Notes under the pieces: generated by a model
What the model saw: only the letters and a program-made list of their open reading frames with translations
The model's database searches: none
Told to the model about the DNA's origin: nothing
Position numbers and translations under genes: made by a program
Part shown: positions 38,301 to 48,250 of the stretch, one piece after another
Layout of the letters: every line of letters starts with the position of its first letter
Position numbering within the stretch: position 1 is the first letter of the stretch
Assembly (NCBI RefSeq): GCF_023336895.1
Contig: NZ_JAMBLT010000001.1
Span: 186,001 to 250,000 of the forward strand
Direction: 5' to 3'
DNA from: Parasutterella secunda
Lineage (GTDB): Bacteria; Pseudomonadota; Gammaproteobacteria; Burkholderiales; Burkholderiaceae_F
Length of the DNA: 64,000 nucleotides

Positions 38301-38963
38301 CTACAGCGGCAGCAGTTGCGATTGTTCCATTAAGTGGGCGCGCAAAAGTTCAGAAGCTTTTTGAGCATCCCCCATGCGAATCGCCCGCAAAATTTCCCTT
38401 TCCTGTCGAGCAATATCCAAGAAGAATTGTCTGTCCATGTTGGCAATGCGGTGTGAGGTTTTTTCAAAGTACGTCACCAGCACGCCTGAGAAAACCTGAA
38501 GAACTCGATTTCCGCAACCTTCCAGAAGCAATAAATGGAATTCTCGGTCAAATTTATCGGCCACCAACGGTTCATCGGCGTGTTCTTCAATCTTATTGAG
38601 TGTGCCTTCCAATCGGGAAGCCAAAGCCGGAGTGATGCGACGGCTGACTAACGGCATGAGAGAGCACTCCACTAAAGCGCGAGCCTCAATAAATTCCTGC
38701 ACGTCAAAATTAGCCACGTCGAAACGCATCTGGATCTGATTGCGCAAACTGTTAGCGCCCACTTCACGAACCGTCGTGCCGCGCTTTGGTGTCCGAACCA
38801 GAATTCCCATTTGGGTCAAAATGTCCAACTCTTTACGAATACGGTAGCGGGTCACACCGAAACGCTTGGCCAATTCCGTTTCCGTGTCAATGCGTTCGCC
38901 ATTTTTTGCTTGTTCCTGCAAATGATCACGGATTTGTTCAAACAAATTGTCATTTTGTTGCAT
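38301..38963 (-). CDS. GntR-family transcriptional regulator, FCD (FadR-type) subfamily
   Basis: 220 residues from MQQNDNLFEQIRDHLQEQAK. N-terminal winged helix includes TETELAKRFGVTRYRIRKELDILTQMGILVRTPKRGTTV; the C-terminal FCD ligand domain has FDVQEFIEARALVECSLMP, KFDREFHLLLLEGCGNRVL and ILRAIRMGDAQKASELLRAHL. The frame extends 25 codons further up; 38963 is chosen by homology. FCD regulators usually sense organic acids. It is divergent from dcu2, with TTGTCGACAA between them, so it probably controls dcu2 and itself. Confidence 0.9.
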   Translation of the reverse strand: MQQNDNLFEQIRDHLQEQAKNGERIDTETELAKRFGVTRYRIRKELDILTQMGILVRTPKRGTTVREVGANSLRNQIQMRFDVANFDVQEFIEARALVECSLMPLVSRRITPALASRLEGTLNKIEEHADEPLVADKFDREFHLLLLEGCGNRVLQVFSGVLVTYFEKTSHRIANMDRQFFLDIARQEREILRAIRMGDAQKASELLRAHLMEQSQLLPL

Positions 38964-39074
38964 TTTGTTCGAGACCTTTGAAAAATTGTTAGCGATCATT
39001 ATAGGGAGATTTTTGACTACTCTTTGATTATTCAACAAAAATTAAGGGTTTTTAATGATGAACATCTAACATAA

Positions 39075-39084
39075 TTGTCGACAA
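39075..39084. promoter_or_regulatory. Palindrome TTGTCGACAA, candidate GntR/FCD operator (site 2)
   Basis: Perfect 10-bp palindrome in the 351-bp gntR-dcu2 intergenic region (38964-39314), about 111 bp from gntR and 230 bp from dcu2. Identical to the site at 28978. The rest of that region holds no other gene that I can see. Confidence 0.65.
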
Positions 39085-39314
39085 ATTGGTGATTTCCCGA
39101 TACGTAAAATGCGATAATTTAAGCCTATATGTCGGCCTAACCATTTGAAAAATGTAAAATAAATCGCTCTTAATTTTTCTTCTTCACAAAGTTGTTGGCA
39201 TTTGTTGAAAAAGATCGACGTTTGAAAATCCACGAAAAGACGCCTACGATTAGCCGAAAATACATGGAGCTTACTGAGCTCCCCTCTTTTTATCACTTCT
39301 CCAAGGAATAAAAA

Positions 39315-40649
39315 ATGGTTGATGTCCAATTTTGGCTCCAACTTGCCGTCGTCTTATTCTGCTTGGCAGTCGGCGGTCGTTTCGGCGGCGTGGGTTTAGG
39401 TGCTGCAGGTGGCTTCGGCGTGAGCATCCTTGTTCTCGGCTTCGGTATGCAACCGGGCTCTCCTCCCGTTTCCGTCCTTTTGATTATTACCGCAGTGATT
39501 GCCTGTACGAGTGTCTTGCAGGGCTCGGGCGGTTTGGATTATTTGGTCGGTTTAGCTGAAAAGTTACTGCGTAAATGGCCTCGCGCCATTAACTTTGTGG
39601 GCCCCGTGGTTTGCTCCATCTTCGTGATTTTTGTGGGTACCGCCTATGTGGCTTTCGCCGTATACCCGGTGGTAGCTGAAGTGGCAGCCTCGGCAAAGAT
39701 TAGACCGGAAAGAGCTGTTTCAGCCTCGGTGATCTGCGCCGGTATCGGCGTGATGGCCAGCCCCATGAGTGCCGCTATGGCTGCCATGGTGGGTATCATG
39801 TCCGCCTACGGCTACACGTTGCTTGACATTCTGTCGGTTTCTGTTCCCACGTATTTCATCGCCTTATTGGCGGCTTGCTTGTCTGTGAACTGGCGCGGCT
39901 GTGAACTCGAAAAAGATCCCGAGTTCATCCATCGCGTGCAAACGGGCCAATACACGGAACTGCATGTTTCCACAATCGATCATATTTATAAGGAACCAAG
40001 CAAGGGGGCCAAGATCGGCGTGTTGATTTTCGCTATCGGTATTTTGACCTCCATCACCATTGGCTCGTCTGAAACCCTGCGTCCGTCTTGGGAAATTGCG
40101 GGCAAGATCAGCCAATTACCGATTCCGTCTTTGATTCAAATGGTCATGTTGGCTACCGCTTTGGTGATCATTGTTGTCTGTAAGGTACCGAGCGACAAAT
40201 TTGCTTCCGGCTCTGTTTTCCGCTCCGGTTTGATCGGCGTGGTTGGTGTCTTCGGTATTTCCTGGTTAACGGGTACGTTCTTTGACACGCACAAGGATGT
40301 GTTCGTTCACTACTTCTCCGATATCGCCAGTTCTTCGCCAATTATCTTCTGCATCGTCTGCTTCTGCTTTAGCTCGGTAATTTTCTCGCCGACCGTCAGT
40401 ACGACGATTTTGATGCCGATCGGCTTGGCTTTGGGCTTAAGCCCGCAACTCTTAGTCGGTATTTGGGCTTCCTGCTACGGTGACTTTGTTATCCCTGGCG
40501 GCGCACAAATCGGTTGTACGGCTTTTGACCGTACCGGTACTACGAGGTTAGGCAGTTTTGTGTTTAACCACAGCTACATGCGACCGGGTCTGGCCTTTGT
40601 TGTGGTCGGCACGGCTGCCGGTTGGTTCATCTCACAAATCATGCTCTAG
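39315..40649 (+). CDS. Anaerobic C4-dicarboxylate transporter, DcuA/DcuB family (Dcu2)
   Basis: 444-residue membrane exchanger, close paralogue of Dcu1: both share GGRFGGVGLGAAGG, ASVISAGI/ASVICAGI, QIGCTAFDRTGTTRLG and FNHSYM/VNHSYI near the C-terminus. AAGGAATAAAAA precedes the ATG. Divergent from the GntR/FCD gene, its probable regulator. Followed by a strong terminator, so it is monocistronic. Substrate is likely a C4-dicarboxylate or aspartate; which one cannot be told from sequence. Confidence 0.92.
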   Translation: MVDVQFWLQLAVVLFCLAVGGRFGGVGLGAAGGFGVSILVLGFGMQPGSPPVSVLLIITAVIACTSVLQGSGGLDYLVGLAEKLLRKWPRAINFVGPVVCSIFVIFVGTAYVAFAVYPVVAEVAASAKIRPERAVSASVICAGIGVMASPMSAAMAAMVGIMSAYGYTLLDILSVSVPTYFIALLAACLSVNWRGCELEKDPEFIHRVQTGQYTELHVSTIDHIYKEPSKGAKIGVLIFAIGILTSITIGSSETLRPSWEIAGKISQLPIPSLIQMVMLATALVIIVVCKVPSDKFASGSVFRSGLIGVVGVFGISWLTGTFFDTHKDVFVHYFSDIASSSPIIFCIVCFCFSSVIFSPTVSTTILMPIGLALGLSPQLLVGIWASCYGDFVIPGGAQIGCTAFDRTGTTRLGSFVFNHSYMRPGLAFVVVGTAAGWFISQIML

Positions 40650-40675
40650 CCTGTACGGTTAAAACAGTTGCGTTA

Positions 40676-40707
40676 ACGGAGGACTCTTGATGAGTCCTCC
40701 GTTTTTT
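40676..40707 (+). terminator. Terminator of dcu2
   Basis: ACGGAGGACTC and GAGTCCTCCGT, perfect 11-bp stem with a T6 tract. Confidence 0.92.
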
Positions 40708-41050
40708 CTACCCCTTAAGAATGACGCATAATTCCCTCAAAGATACAAATCGACACAAATCATTAACAAATTCGCCATTGATTGGATACAGCTCAATCTC
40801 TTTTTATTAGGGCAAGTTTGAATCGAATTAAGGAAAATTCCCTACCCATTTTGTAAAAATTTAAGGGTTAACCCTAAACACTTTTTAACATTTTTGTAAA
40901 GATAACAGAAAGATATATCCCTAGCTCAAAAACAAAACGCTCGAGACAAGAAAAAGTAGCGTTACATGTGTGAAAATTCGCAGTGCTTAGAAAGGTTACG
41001 GAAACGTAGCCTCTTCTATTGTTTAAAAGAGAAAATAAAGGAAACTTACC
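40708..41050 (+). promoter_or_regulatory. Long leader/promoter region of dcuB
   Basis: 343 bp of AT-rich sequence without a gene. It contains the palindrome AGGGTTAACCCT (40864-40875) and a repeated TTTTGTAAA. AAAGGAAAC lies before the dcuB ATG. No consensus FNR box or confident -35/-10 was found by eye. Confidence 0.4.
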
Positions 41051-42388
41051 ATGGTTGGTACTGACTTTTGGCTACAACTAATCTTAGTGTTGGCATGCTT
41101 GTTCTATGGTGCCCGCAAAGGTGGTATGGCCCTCGGCCTTTTGGGTGGCGTGGGCTTGATCGTTTTGGTTTTCGGCTTCGGCCTTAAACCGGGTAAACCG
41201 CCGGTCGACGTGATCCTCACGATTTTGGCCGTGGTTTGCGGTTCTGCTACTTTGCAAGCCGCTGGTGGTTTGGATTGCTTGCTCCAAATCGCTGAAAAGA
41301 TTTTGCGTAGAAATCCCCGCTACGTCTGCTTCCTCGCTCCGTACATCTGCTGGTTCTTGACCATCTTGTGCGGTACGGGTCACGTCGTTTACACGATGTT
41401 GCCCATTATCTATGACGTGGCTATTAAGAACAACATCCGTCCGGAACGCCCGATGGCTGGTTCCACGATCGCCTCTCAAATGGGTGTGATCTGCTCGCCG
41501 GCTGCTGTGGCTGCTGTTTCCATGATCGCTTTGATGGAAGGTTACACGATCAATGGCCAACACTTCGGCTTCATTGACCTCTTCTCCATCACGATTCCTG
41601 GCGGCTTCTTCGGTGTGTTCGCTGTCTGCTGCTTCTCTTGGTTCCGTGGTAAGGACCTCGACAAGGATCCGGAATTCCAACAATTGATTTCCGATCCGGA
41701 AATGAAGAAGTATGTCTACGGTGATACGACGACCTTGATCGGTAAGAAGTTCACGGGCAAGCAATGGCTCTCTTTGGGCTTGTTCATTGGCGTGATCGTT
41801 ATCGTGGCTATCCTCGGTATGTTCCCCGAATTGCGTCCGAAAGGCTGCTCGATGACCTTGGCTATTCAAATGTTCATGTTGGCTGCCGGTACGTTGATGG
41901 TTATCTTCTGCGATGTTAAGGCTTCTGACGTGGCTAAGAACAGCGTGTTCCGCGCTGGTACCGTCGCCATCGTGGCTGTGTACGGTGTGGCTTGGATGGC
42001 CGATACGATGTTTGCTGCTCACTTGAACGACTTGAAGGTCGGTTTGACCGAATACGTTAAGGTTTATCCGTGGGCCTACGCTATCGTGTTGCTCTTGGTT
42101 TCCAAGTTGGTGAACTCTCAAGCTGCTGCCGTTGCAACGATTGTTCCGGTTGCCTTGGCTGTTGGTACGCCTCCGGGAATCGTGGTCGCTTTCTCTGCCG
42201 CCTGCTACGGTTACTACATCCTTCCGACGTATCCGTCTGACTTGGCTGCTATTCAATTCGACCGCTCCGGCACGACCCATATCGGTAAGTTCGTGATCAA
42301 CCACTCCTTCATCCTCCCGGGCTTGATCGGTGTGTTCACGGCCTCTATCGCCGGTTACATCTTCGCTGCGATGTATGGTTTCGTTTAA
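41051..42388 (+). CDS. dcuB: Anaerobic C4-dicarboxylate transporter DcuB
   Basis: 445-residue fumarate/succinate antiporter for fumarate respiration. It tracks E. coli DcuB closely: [49 protein letters not shown] and [10 protein letters not shown]...[20 protein letters not shown]. Codon use is strongly biased (TTG, GGT, GCT, CGT), as expected of a very highly expressed gene; the bias even leaves a long stop-free antisense frame. It precedes class I fumarase, paralleling the dcuB-fumB pairing of E. coli. Confidence 0.95.
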   Translation: MVGTDFWLQLILVLACLFYGARKGGMALGLLGGVGLIVLVFGFGLKPGKPPVDVILTILAVVCGSATLQAAGGLDCLLQIAEKILRRNPRYVCFLAPYICWFLTILCGTGHVVYTMLPIIYDVAIKNNIRPERPMAGSTIASQMGVICSPAAVAAVSMIALMEGYTINGQHFGFIDLFSITIPGGFFGVFAVCCFSWFRGKDLDKDPEFQQLISDPEMKKYVYGDTTTLIGKKFTGKQWLSLGLFIGVIVIVAILGMFPELRPKGCSMTLAIQMFMLAAGTLMVIFCDVKASDVAKNSVFRAGTVAIVAVYGVAWMADTMFAAHLNDLKVGLTEYVKVYPWAYAIVLLLVSKLVNSQAAAVATIVPVALAVGTPPGIVVAFSAACYGYYILPTYPSDLAAIQFDRSGTTHIGKFVINHSFILPGLIGVFTASIAGYIFAAMYGFV

Positions 42389-42424
42389 TCGATAAACCTA
42401 TCGAGAGTAAATAGCGAATGACTG

Positions 42425-42464
42425 ACGGCAAGTAGTTGAACTCTTCAATTACTTGCCGTTTTTC
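42425..42464 (+). terminator. Terminator of dcuB
   Basis: Sixteen-base arms at 42425-42440 and 42444-42459, nearly perfect pairing, followed by a T5 tract. Confidence 0.88.
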
Positions 42465-42555
42465 TTTGACCGTATCATTATTAGAGAATGGCGCCGATTT
42501 AACGCTCCCCTTTGTTAAAGGCGTCGATATAACAACGTTAAGGAGATAACGAGAA

Positions 42556-44205
42556 ATGGCTCAAGCTGTTGAATTTAAATACGCTCCGATGTTCCAACTC
42601 GGTAAAGACGACACGGAATATTACCTTCTCACCAAAGACTACGTGTCTGAAGGTGAATTCGAAGGTCATAAGATCCTCAAAGTTCAACCGGAAGCTTTGA
42701 CCCTTTTGGCCAAACAAGCTTTCCACGACACGAACTTTATGCTCCGTCGCGCTCACAATGAACAAGTGGCCAAGATTTTGAAGGATCCGGAAGCCACGGA
42801 TAACGACAAGTACGTCGCTCTTTCCTTCTTGCGCAACGCTGAAGTGGCCGCCAAGGGTGAATTGCCCTTCTGCCAAGATACCGGCACTGCCATTATTCAC
42901 GGCGAAAAAGGCCAAGCCGTTTGGACTGGTTTCTGCGATGAAGAAGCTCTCTCCTTGGGCGTTTTCCAAACCTACACGACCGACAGCCTGCGTTACTCTC
43001 AAAACGCTCCGTTGTCGATGTACGAAGAAAAGAACACCAAGTGCAACCTTCCCGCTCAAATCGACATTGAAGCTGTTGAAGGCAACGAATACAACTTCTT
43101 GTGCGTAGTGAAGGGTGGCGGTTCTGCCAATAAGAGCTACCTCTACCAAGAAACCAAGGCCATTTTGAACCCGAAGACACTTGTTCCCTACCTCATTGAA
43201 AAGATGAAGAGCTTGGGTACGGCTGCCTGCCCCCCGTATCACATTGCCTTTGTGATCGGCGGAACATCTGCTGAAAAGACGATGCTCACGGTGAAGTTGG
43301 CCTCTACGCACTTCTATGACAACCTGCCCACGACCGGTGACGAAACGGGCCGCGCTTTCCGCGACGTCGAACTTGAAAAGACGCTCTTGGAAGCTGCTCA
43401 AAATATCGGTTTGGGTGCTCAGTTCGGTGGCAAATACATGGCTCACGACGTGCGCGTCATTCGCTTGCCGCGCCACGGCGCCAGTTGCCCGGTCGGTATG
43501 GGCGTGAGCTGCTCGGCTGACCGCAACATCAAGGCCAAGATCAACAAGGACGGTGTCTGGATTGAAAAACTCGACTCCAACCCCGGCGAATTGATCCCTG
43601 AAGAATACCGCAAGGCCGGCGAAGGCGAAACGATTAAGATCGACCTGAACCAACCGATGACGGAAGTTTGCAAGGAATTGAGCAAGTATCCGGTTTCTAC
43701 CCGTGTGTCCTTAACCGGCACAATCATTGTGGCTCGTGACATCGCTCACGCCCGCATGAAGGAATTGCTTGACAGCGGCAAGGAATTGCCCCAATACATC
43801 AAGGATCACCCGGTTCTCTACGCAGGTCCTGCCAAGACGCCTGCCGGTCATCCGTGCGGCTCTATGGGTCCGACAACGGCTAACCGTATGGACCCGTATG
43901 TTGATCTCTTCCAAAGCCATGGCGGCTCTATGGTCATGATCGCCAAGGGCAACCGTACGCAAGTCGTGACCGATGCTTGTAAGAAGCACGGTGGCTTCTA
44001 CCTTGGCACAATCGGCGGTATCGCTGCGGTGCTTTCTGAAAGCTCCATCAAGAGCATCGAATGCATTGAATGGCCGGAACTCGGTATGGAAGCTGTCTAC
44101 AAGATTGAAGTGCAAGACTTCCCTGCCTTCATTTTGGTGGACGACAAGGGCAATGATTTCTTCAAGCAAATCAAACCCCGTTGCACGATCAAGTGCGAAA
44201 AATAA
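42556..44205 (+). CDS. fumA: Fumarate hydratase, class I (iron-sulfur)
   Basis: 4Fe-4S fumarase interconverting malate and fumarate; under anaerobiosis it runs from malate to fumarate to supply fumarate reductase. 549 residues with cluster cysteines at about 106 ([14 protein letters not shown]), 225 (GTAACPPYH) and 311 ([11 protein letters not shown]), plus [11 protein letters not shown] and the beta-domain GPTTANRMD. Length and single-chain form match E. coli FumA/FumB. Strong codon bias like dcuB. GGAG precedes the start by a suitable distance. Confidence 0.96.
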   Translation: MAQAVEFKYAPMFQLGKDDTEYYLLTKDYVSEGEFEGHKILKVQPEALTLLAKQAFHDTNFMLRRAHNEQVAKILKDPEATDNDKYVALSFLRNAEVAAKGELPFCQDTGTAIIHGEKGQAVWTGFCDEEALSLGVFQTYTTDSLRYSQNAPLSMYEEKNTKCNLPAQIDIEAVEGNEYNFLCVVKGGGSANKSYLYQETKAILNPKTLVPYLIEKMKSLGTAACPPYHIAFVIGGTSAEKTMLTVKLASTHFYDNLPTTGDETGRAFRDVELEKTLLEAAQNIGLGAQFGGKYMAHDVRVIRLPRHGASCPVGMGVSCSADRNIKAKINKDGVWIEKLDSNPGELIPEEYRKAGEGETIKIDLNQPMTEVCKELSKYPVSTRVSLTGTIIVARDIAHARMKELLDSGKELPQYIKDHPVLYAGPAKTPAGHPCGSMGPTTANRMDPYVDLFQSHGGSMVMIAKGNRTQVVTDACKKHGGFYLGTIGGIAAVLSESSIKSIECIEWPELGMEAVYKIEVQDFPAFILVDDKGNDFFKQIKPRCTIKCEK

Positions 44206-44246
44206 CCAGTAGACTGTCTTACTGAATAGGTGAGAATCTACTTTTG

Positions 44247-44280
44247 ATCGCCGTTTCCGTTATGGAAGCGGCGATTTTTT
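44247..44280 (+). terminator. Terminator of fumarase
   Basis: ATCGCCG and CGGCGAT stem with inner TCC/GGA pairing and T6 after it. Confidence 0.88.
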
Positions 44281-44365
44281 ATGCCAGGCGATAGAACAAA
44301 TTTTTCGCTCCGATAGAAATTAACCTACTTTTACACAGTAACGTCTTTTTGGGATCATAAAGGCA

Positions 44366-44394
44366 TTGACACTGCCGATTTTGGAAAGAATAAT
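44366..44394 (+). promoter_or_regulatory. Candidate pflB promoter
   Basis: TTGACA at 44366-44371, 17-base spacer, AATAAT at 44389-44394 (5 of 6). It implies a leader of about 130 bases before the pflB ATG; the rest of 44281-44530 shows no gene. Confidence 0.65.
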
Positions 44395-44530
44395 AAGGAC
44401 GTAGACAATTTAAATATGTAGGCAGGCTCTTTTTCATAAATGAGCCAACGGGTTGTTGTGTGTCTCGATTATTTAAATACCCGTATTGCCGGAAACGATT
44501 ACTTTTATTTTTGATAACTCGGAGCCCATT

Positions 44531-46777
44531 ATGAAAACCGAATGGAGAGGCTTTAAAGGAACCCATTGGGTCGACGATGTCGATGTGCGTGACTTCGTTC
44601 AAAACAACTACACTCCCTATGACGGCGATGATTCGTTCTTAGAGCCGCCTACTGAAGCGACCTCTAAGCTTTGGGGTCTTTTGCAAGGCTTACAGAAAGA
44701 AGAACGTGCTAAAGGCGGCGTGCTCGACATGGAAACGGAAATTGTCTCCGGCATTACCGCTTACAAAGCTGCCTACATGGGCGAAGGCACTAAGGATCTC
44801 GAAAAGGTTGTCGGTTTGCAAACTGACAAGCCCTTAAAGCGTGCTTTTATGCCTTTTGGCGGCATCAAGATGGCCGAACAAGCTTGTGAAACCTACGGCT
44901 ATAAGCCCAATCCTAAGTTCCACAAGATTTTCACGGAATACCATAAGACTCATAACCAGGGTGTGTACGATGCCTATACGCCTGAAATGCGTCTTGCCCG
45001 CAAAAACAAGATCATTACGGGTTTGCCTGACACCTATGGCCGTGGCCGTATTGTCGGTGACTACCGTCGTGTCGCCCTTTACGGTATCGACTTTTTGATT
45101 GCCAAAAAGAAAGAAGACATGGCCCATTGCGGATGCGGCATGATGACCGACGAAATCATTCGTCAGCGTGAAGAAATCACCGATCAAATTCGCGCCCTCA
45201 TGCAGATGAAGGAAATGGCTGCCGACTACGGTTATGACATTTCTGTTCCGGCCAAGAACGCTCGCGAAGCTGTTCAATGGCTCTACTTTGGTTACTTAGC
45301 CGCTATTAAAACTCAAAATGGCGCTGCCATGTCTGTCGGCCGTATTTCCACGTTCTTGGATATCTACATTCAACGTGATTTGGCTGAAGGCACGCTCACG
45401 GAATCCGAAGCCCAGGAATTGATTGACCACTTGGTGCTCAAATTCCGTATGGTGAAATTCGCCCGTATTCCGTCCTATAACCAGTTGTTCTCTGGTGATC
45501 CGGTGTGGGCAACTTTGGAAGTGGCAGGCCTTGGAATGGACGGCCGTTCCATGGTCACTAAGAACGATTTCCGCTTCTTGCATACCCTTGAAAACATGGG
45601 ACCGTCTCCGGAACCGAATTTGACGATTCTGTACACGAAGCACTTGCCGAAAGCTTTCCGTGACTACGCCGCGAAGATTTCCATCAATACGTCTTCCGTT
45701 CAATATGAAAACGATGATGTGATGCGCCCGATCTGGGGTGATGATTACTCCATCTGCTGCTGCGTATCCGCTACGGAAACCGGTAAGGAAATGCAGTTTT
45801 TCGGTGCTCGTGCTAATTTGGCAAAGTGCATGCTCTACGCTATTAATGGCGGCGTTGACGAACAAACACTCATGCAAGTGGGCCCCGAATTGCGCCCGAT
45901 CACTTCCGAATACCTCGACTACGACGAAGTGATGGAACGCTTTGACAAGATGATGGATTGGTTGGCCGGTCTCTACGTGAACACCCTCAACCTGATCCAC
46001 TACATGCACGACAAGTACTACTATGAAGCTGCAGAGTTGGCCTTGATTGATACGGACGTGCGTCGTACGTTTGCGACCGGTATCGCTGGTTTCTCGCATG
46101 TAGTCGACTCCCTTTGCGCCATTAAGTACGCTAAGGTCAAGACCGTGCGTAACGAACAAGGTGTGGTCATTGGTTACGAAACCGAAGGCGACTTCCCGCG
46201 CTACGGCAACGATGATGATCGTGCGGACTCCATCGCCGTGTGGCTCTTGAAGACCTTCATGAAGAAGCTTCGCAAGTTCCACACGTACCGCAACTCCGAA
46301 CCGACCACTTCGATTTTGACGATTACGTCCAACGTTGTGTACGGTAAGGCTACGGGCGATCTTCCGGATGGCCGCAAGTCCGGCGAGCCTCTCTCTCCGG
46401 GTGCTAACCCCAGCTACGGCGCGGAACAAAACGGTTTGCTTGCCTCGTTGAATTCTGTGGCTAAGCTTCCCTATGAATACGCTTTGGACGGCATCTCTAA
46501 CACGCAAACCATTAGCCCCGACGCTCTCGGCCATTCGCTTGAAGAACGCGTCAACAATTTGGTGCGTGTGATGGACGGTTATTTCGAACGCGGTGCCCAT
46601 CATCTCAATGTCAACATTTTCGGTACGGAAAAGTTGATCGATGCAATGGAACACCCGGAAAAACCTGAATATGCGAACTTCACGATTCGTGTGTCCGGCT
46701 ACGCTGTCAAGTTCATTGACTTGACCCGCGAACAACAACTCGACGTGATTTCTCGTACCTGCCACAAAGCGATGTAA
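44531..46777 (+). CDS. pflB: Formate C-acetyltransferase (pyruvate formate-lyase)
   Basis: Glycyl-radical enzyme turning pyruvate and CoA into acetyl-CoA and formate. 748 residues from [19 protein letters not shown]; the start at 44531 follows GGAG and is preferred over an open frame 15 codons longer. Catalytic cysteines lie in [20 protein letters not shown] (about 408-410; three adjacent Cys where E. coli has ACC), and the radical glycine is near residue 723 in RVSGYAVKF. Followed by its activase. No focA formate channel is present here. Confidence 0.97.
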   Translation: MKTEWRGFKGTHWVDDVDVRDFVQNNYTPYDGDDSFLEPPTEATSKLWGLLQGLQKEERAKGGVLDMETEIVSGITAYKAAYMGEGTKDLEKVVGLQTDKPLKRAFMPFGGIKMAEQACETYGYKPNPKFHKIFTEYHKTHNQGVYDAYTPEMRLARKNKIITGLPDTYGRGRIVGDYRRVALYGIDFLIAKKKEDMAHCGCGMMTDEIIRQREEITDQIRALMQMKEMAADYGYDISVPAKNAREAVQWLYFGYLAAIKTQNGAAMSVGRISTFLDIYIQRDLAEGTLTESEAQELIDHLVLKFRMVKFARIPSYNQLFSGDPVWATLEVAGLGMDGRSMVTKNDFRFLHTLENMGPSPEPNLTILYTKHLPKAFRDYAAKISINTSSVQYENDDVMRPIWGDDYSICCCVSATETGKEMQFFGARANLAKCMLYAINGGVDEQTLMQVGPELRPITSEYLDYDEVMERFDKMMDWLAGLYVNTLNLIHYMHDKYYYEAAELALIDTDVRRTFATGIAGFSHVVDSLCAIKYAKVKTVRNEQGVVIGYETEGDFPRYGNDDDRADSIAVWLLKTFMKKLRKFHTYRNSEPTTSILTITSNVVYGKATGDLPDGRKSGEPLSPGANPSYGAEQNGLLASLNSVAKLPYEYALDGISNTQTISPDALGHSLEERVNNLVRVMDGYFERGAHHLNVNIFGTEKLIDAMEHPEKPEYANFTIRVSGYAVKFIDLTREQQLDVISRTCHKAM

Positions 46778-46788
46778 TTTGACAAACC

Positions 46789-46836
46789 GCACGCCATCAG
46801 TCCGCACAACGCGGATTGAGCGGCGTGCATTTTTTT
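46789..46836 (+). terminator. Intrinsic terminator between pflB and pflA
   Basis: GCACGCC...TCCGC and GCGGA...CGGCGTGC form a long imperfect stem followed by seven Ts. The T tract ends only nine bases before the pflA start codon. Confidence 0.85.
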
Positions 46837-46845
46837 GTGATTGTC

Positions 46846-47583
46846 ATGACCCTTGCACATGTTCACTCTTATGAAACGTTCGGCTCTGTAGACGGCCCCG
46901 GCGTGCGTTTTGTTCTCTTCTTACAAGGCTGCAAAATGCGTTGTCAGTACTGTCACAACCCTGACACGTGGAAAATGGGAATCGGCGAACAAAAAAGTGC
47001 TCGCGAGATCTTAGACTTTGCCTTGCGCTACAAGTCATATTGGGGAGAAGACGGCGGAATTACGGTCAGTGGTGGCGAGCCGTTGCTTCAAATTGACTTC
47101 CTTTTGGAATTTTTCAAAATGGCCAAGGCCGAGGGGGTGCATACCACCATTGACACGGCCGGCTGGCCCTTTACCCGAAAAGAACAATTCTTTTCCAAGT
47201 TTCAAGAGCTGATGCAATTGACCGATTTGGTTATGCTCGACATTAAGCATATTGACGATGCCAAACACCGGGAATTGACCAAACAGTCCAATGCAACCAT
47301 TTTGGATTGCGCTCATTATTTAGACGAGATCCATAAAGATGTATGGATTCGTCATGTGTTGGTTCCTGGGCGCACCGACGAAGATGAAGCACTCCAAAAG
47401 CTCTCTGATTTTATTTCCACTCTCCACAATGTCAGAAAAGTGGAAGTATTGCCCTACCATTCTTTCGGGATGTACAAATGGGAAGAGTTGGGGTTGAAGT
47501 ATGAACTCAAGGATACACCGGCTCCGTCTGCAGAACGGGTGATTAACGCTGAAAAAATCCTGAAAACATCTTCTTATCACTAA
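46846..47583 (+). CDS. pflA: Pyruvate formate-lyase activating enzyme
   Basis: Radical-SAM enzyme that creates the glycyl radical on PflB. 245 residues, the family length, from MTLAHVHSYETFGSVDGPGV. The cluster motif is CKMRCQYC (Cys 29, 33, 36), followed by HNPDTW, and GGITVSGGEPLLQ is the SAM-binding region. The frame is open ten codons further up through the terminator hairpin, but the N-terminus argues for 46846. No Shine-Dalgarno is seen: the T tract of a terminator sits where it should be. Confidence 0.94.
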   Translation: MTLAHVHSYETFGSVDGPGVRFVLFLQGCKMRCQYCHNPDTWKMGIGEQKSAREILDFALRYKSYWGEDGGITVSGGEPLLQIDFLLEFFKMAKAEGVHTTIDTAGWPFTRKEQFFSKFQELMQLTDLVMLDIKHIDDAKHRELTKQSNATILDCAHYLDEIHKDVWIRHVLVPGRTDEDEALQKLSDFISTLHNVRKVEVLPYHSFGMYKWEELGLKYELKDTPAPSAERVINAEKILKTSSYH

Positions 47584-47587
47584 GCTC

Positions 47588-47616
47588 GAAAGCCCGCGCA
47601 GCCGGGCTTTCTTTTT
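47588..47616 (+). terminator. Terminator of pflA
   Basis: AAAGCCCG and CGGGCTTT stem followed by CTTTTT; it also touches the end of the opposing response-regulator remnant. Confidence 0.85.
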
Positions 47617-48187
47617 AAATCAGGCCATCTTCCTCCTCATCTCGCAAATCACGCAGAATATAGCCGACACCTGAATAGGCAGAAATTACACTGCCGTCAA
47701 AGCCGAGGTCTTCAAATTTCTTCCGAATCCGGGCAAAACAGACCCGAAGATATTGAACTTCTGTACTGAATTCAACACCCCATACCGCTGTTAATAATTT
47801 TTCATGCGGAATGACCGCGCCGGGGTCCTTCATCAAAATTTCAAGGAGTCGCCACTCCTTGTCATTGAGCCTGACTTCTTGATCACGGATAAAACACTTT
47901 CTGGATGACTTAATCAAACGAATCGGTCCGTTTTTAATTTCTGTTTGAGCGCAGCTGGTTTCCTCAACTTTGTGGCTGCGTCTCAAGATAGCCTTAATTC
48001 GCATGATTAACTCATCGATGGAGAAAGGCTTCACGATGTAGTCATCCGTTCCTAATCGAAATCCCTCAATTTTGGTGCGAACATCGTTACGTGCACTGAC
48101 GATAATCACGGGAATAGGAGAATGCGAGCGGATAATTTTCAAAACTTCCAACCCATCGTCGATGACCTGTGACAGATAGTGCGACAC
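47615..48187 (-). pseudogene. KdpE/OmpR-type response regulator lacking the first half of its receiver domain
   Basis: The 190-residue frame starts at a GTG inside a palindrome. From DDGLEVLKIIRSHSPIPVIIVSAR onward it is a typical receiver second half, with the switch Ser and YIVKPF lysine, then an OmpR-type winged helix (RLNDKEWRLLEILMKDPG...VQYLRVCFARIRKKFE). The first roughly 45-50 residues, including the acidic pocket and the phospho-acceptor Asp, are missing; an in-frame TGA lies three codons above the GTG. Homology ends at the palindrome edge. No sensor kinase is adjacent. It could be a dead gene or an unregulated DNA-binding fragment. Confidence 0.8.
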
Positions 48188-48198
48188 TATCTGTCACA
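48168..48198. repeat. Perfect 14-bp inverted repeat with 3-base loop
   Basis: TGTGACAGATAGTG (48168-48181), CGA, CACTATCTGTCACA (48185-48198). It abuts the next repeat without a gap and marks the truncation point of the response regulator. Confidence 0.95.
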
Positions 48199-48240
48199 CC
48201 TTTTCAAGCTCAACTGTTCAAGCAGTTAAGCTTGAAAAGG
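48199..48240 (+). repeat. 18-bp inverted repeat covering the ribosome-binding site of the next gene
   Basis: Arms 48199-48216 and 48223-48240 pair at 17 of 18 positions around TTCAAG. The 3' arm ends in AAAAGG, and the Shine-Dalgarno GGGAG begins in it, so the folded RNA would mask ribosome entry. Neither side has a terminator T tract on the plus strand. Confidence 0.85.
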
Positions 48241-48250
48241 GAGAAAAACA

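Noticed and set aside
41084-42304. Long open frame (406 codons) antisense to dcuB
   Set aside because: It is rich in H, R, D and E from reverse-complemented hydrophobic codons and arises from the extreme codon bias of dcuB; no ribosome-binding site or domain.
42538-43653. 371-codon open frame antisense to fumarase
   Set aside because: Shadow of a codon-biased gene with all Fe-S cysteines intact on the plus strand.
45296-46807. 503-codon open frame antisense to pflB
   Set aside because: Shadow of pflB, whose catalytic and radical motifs are all on the plus strand.
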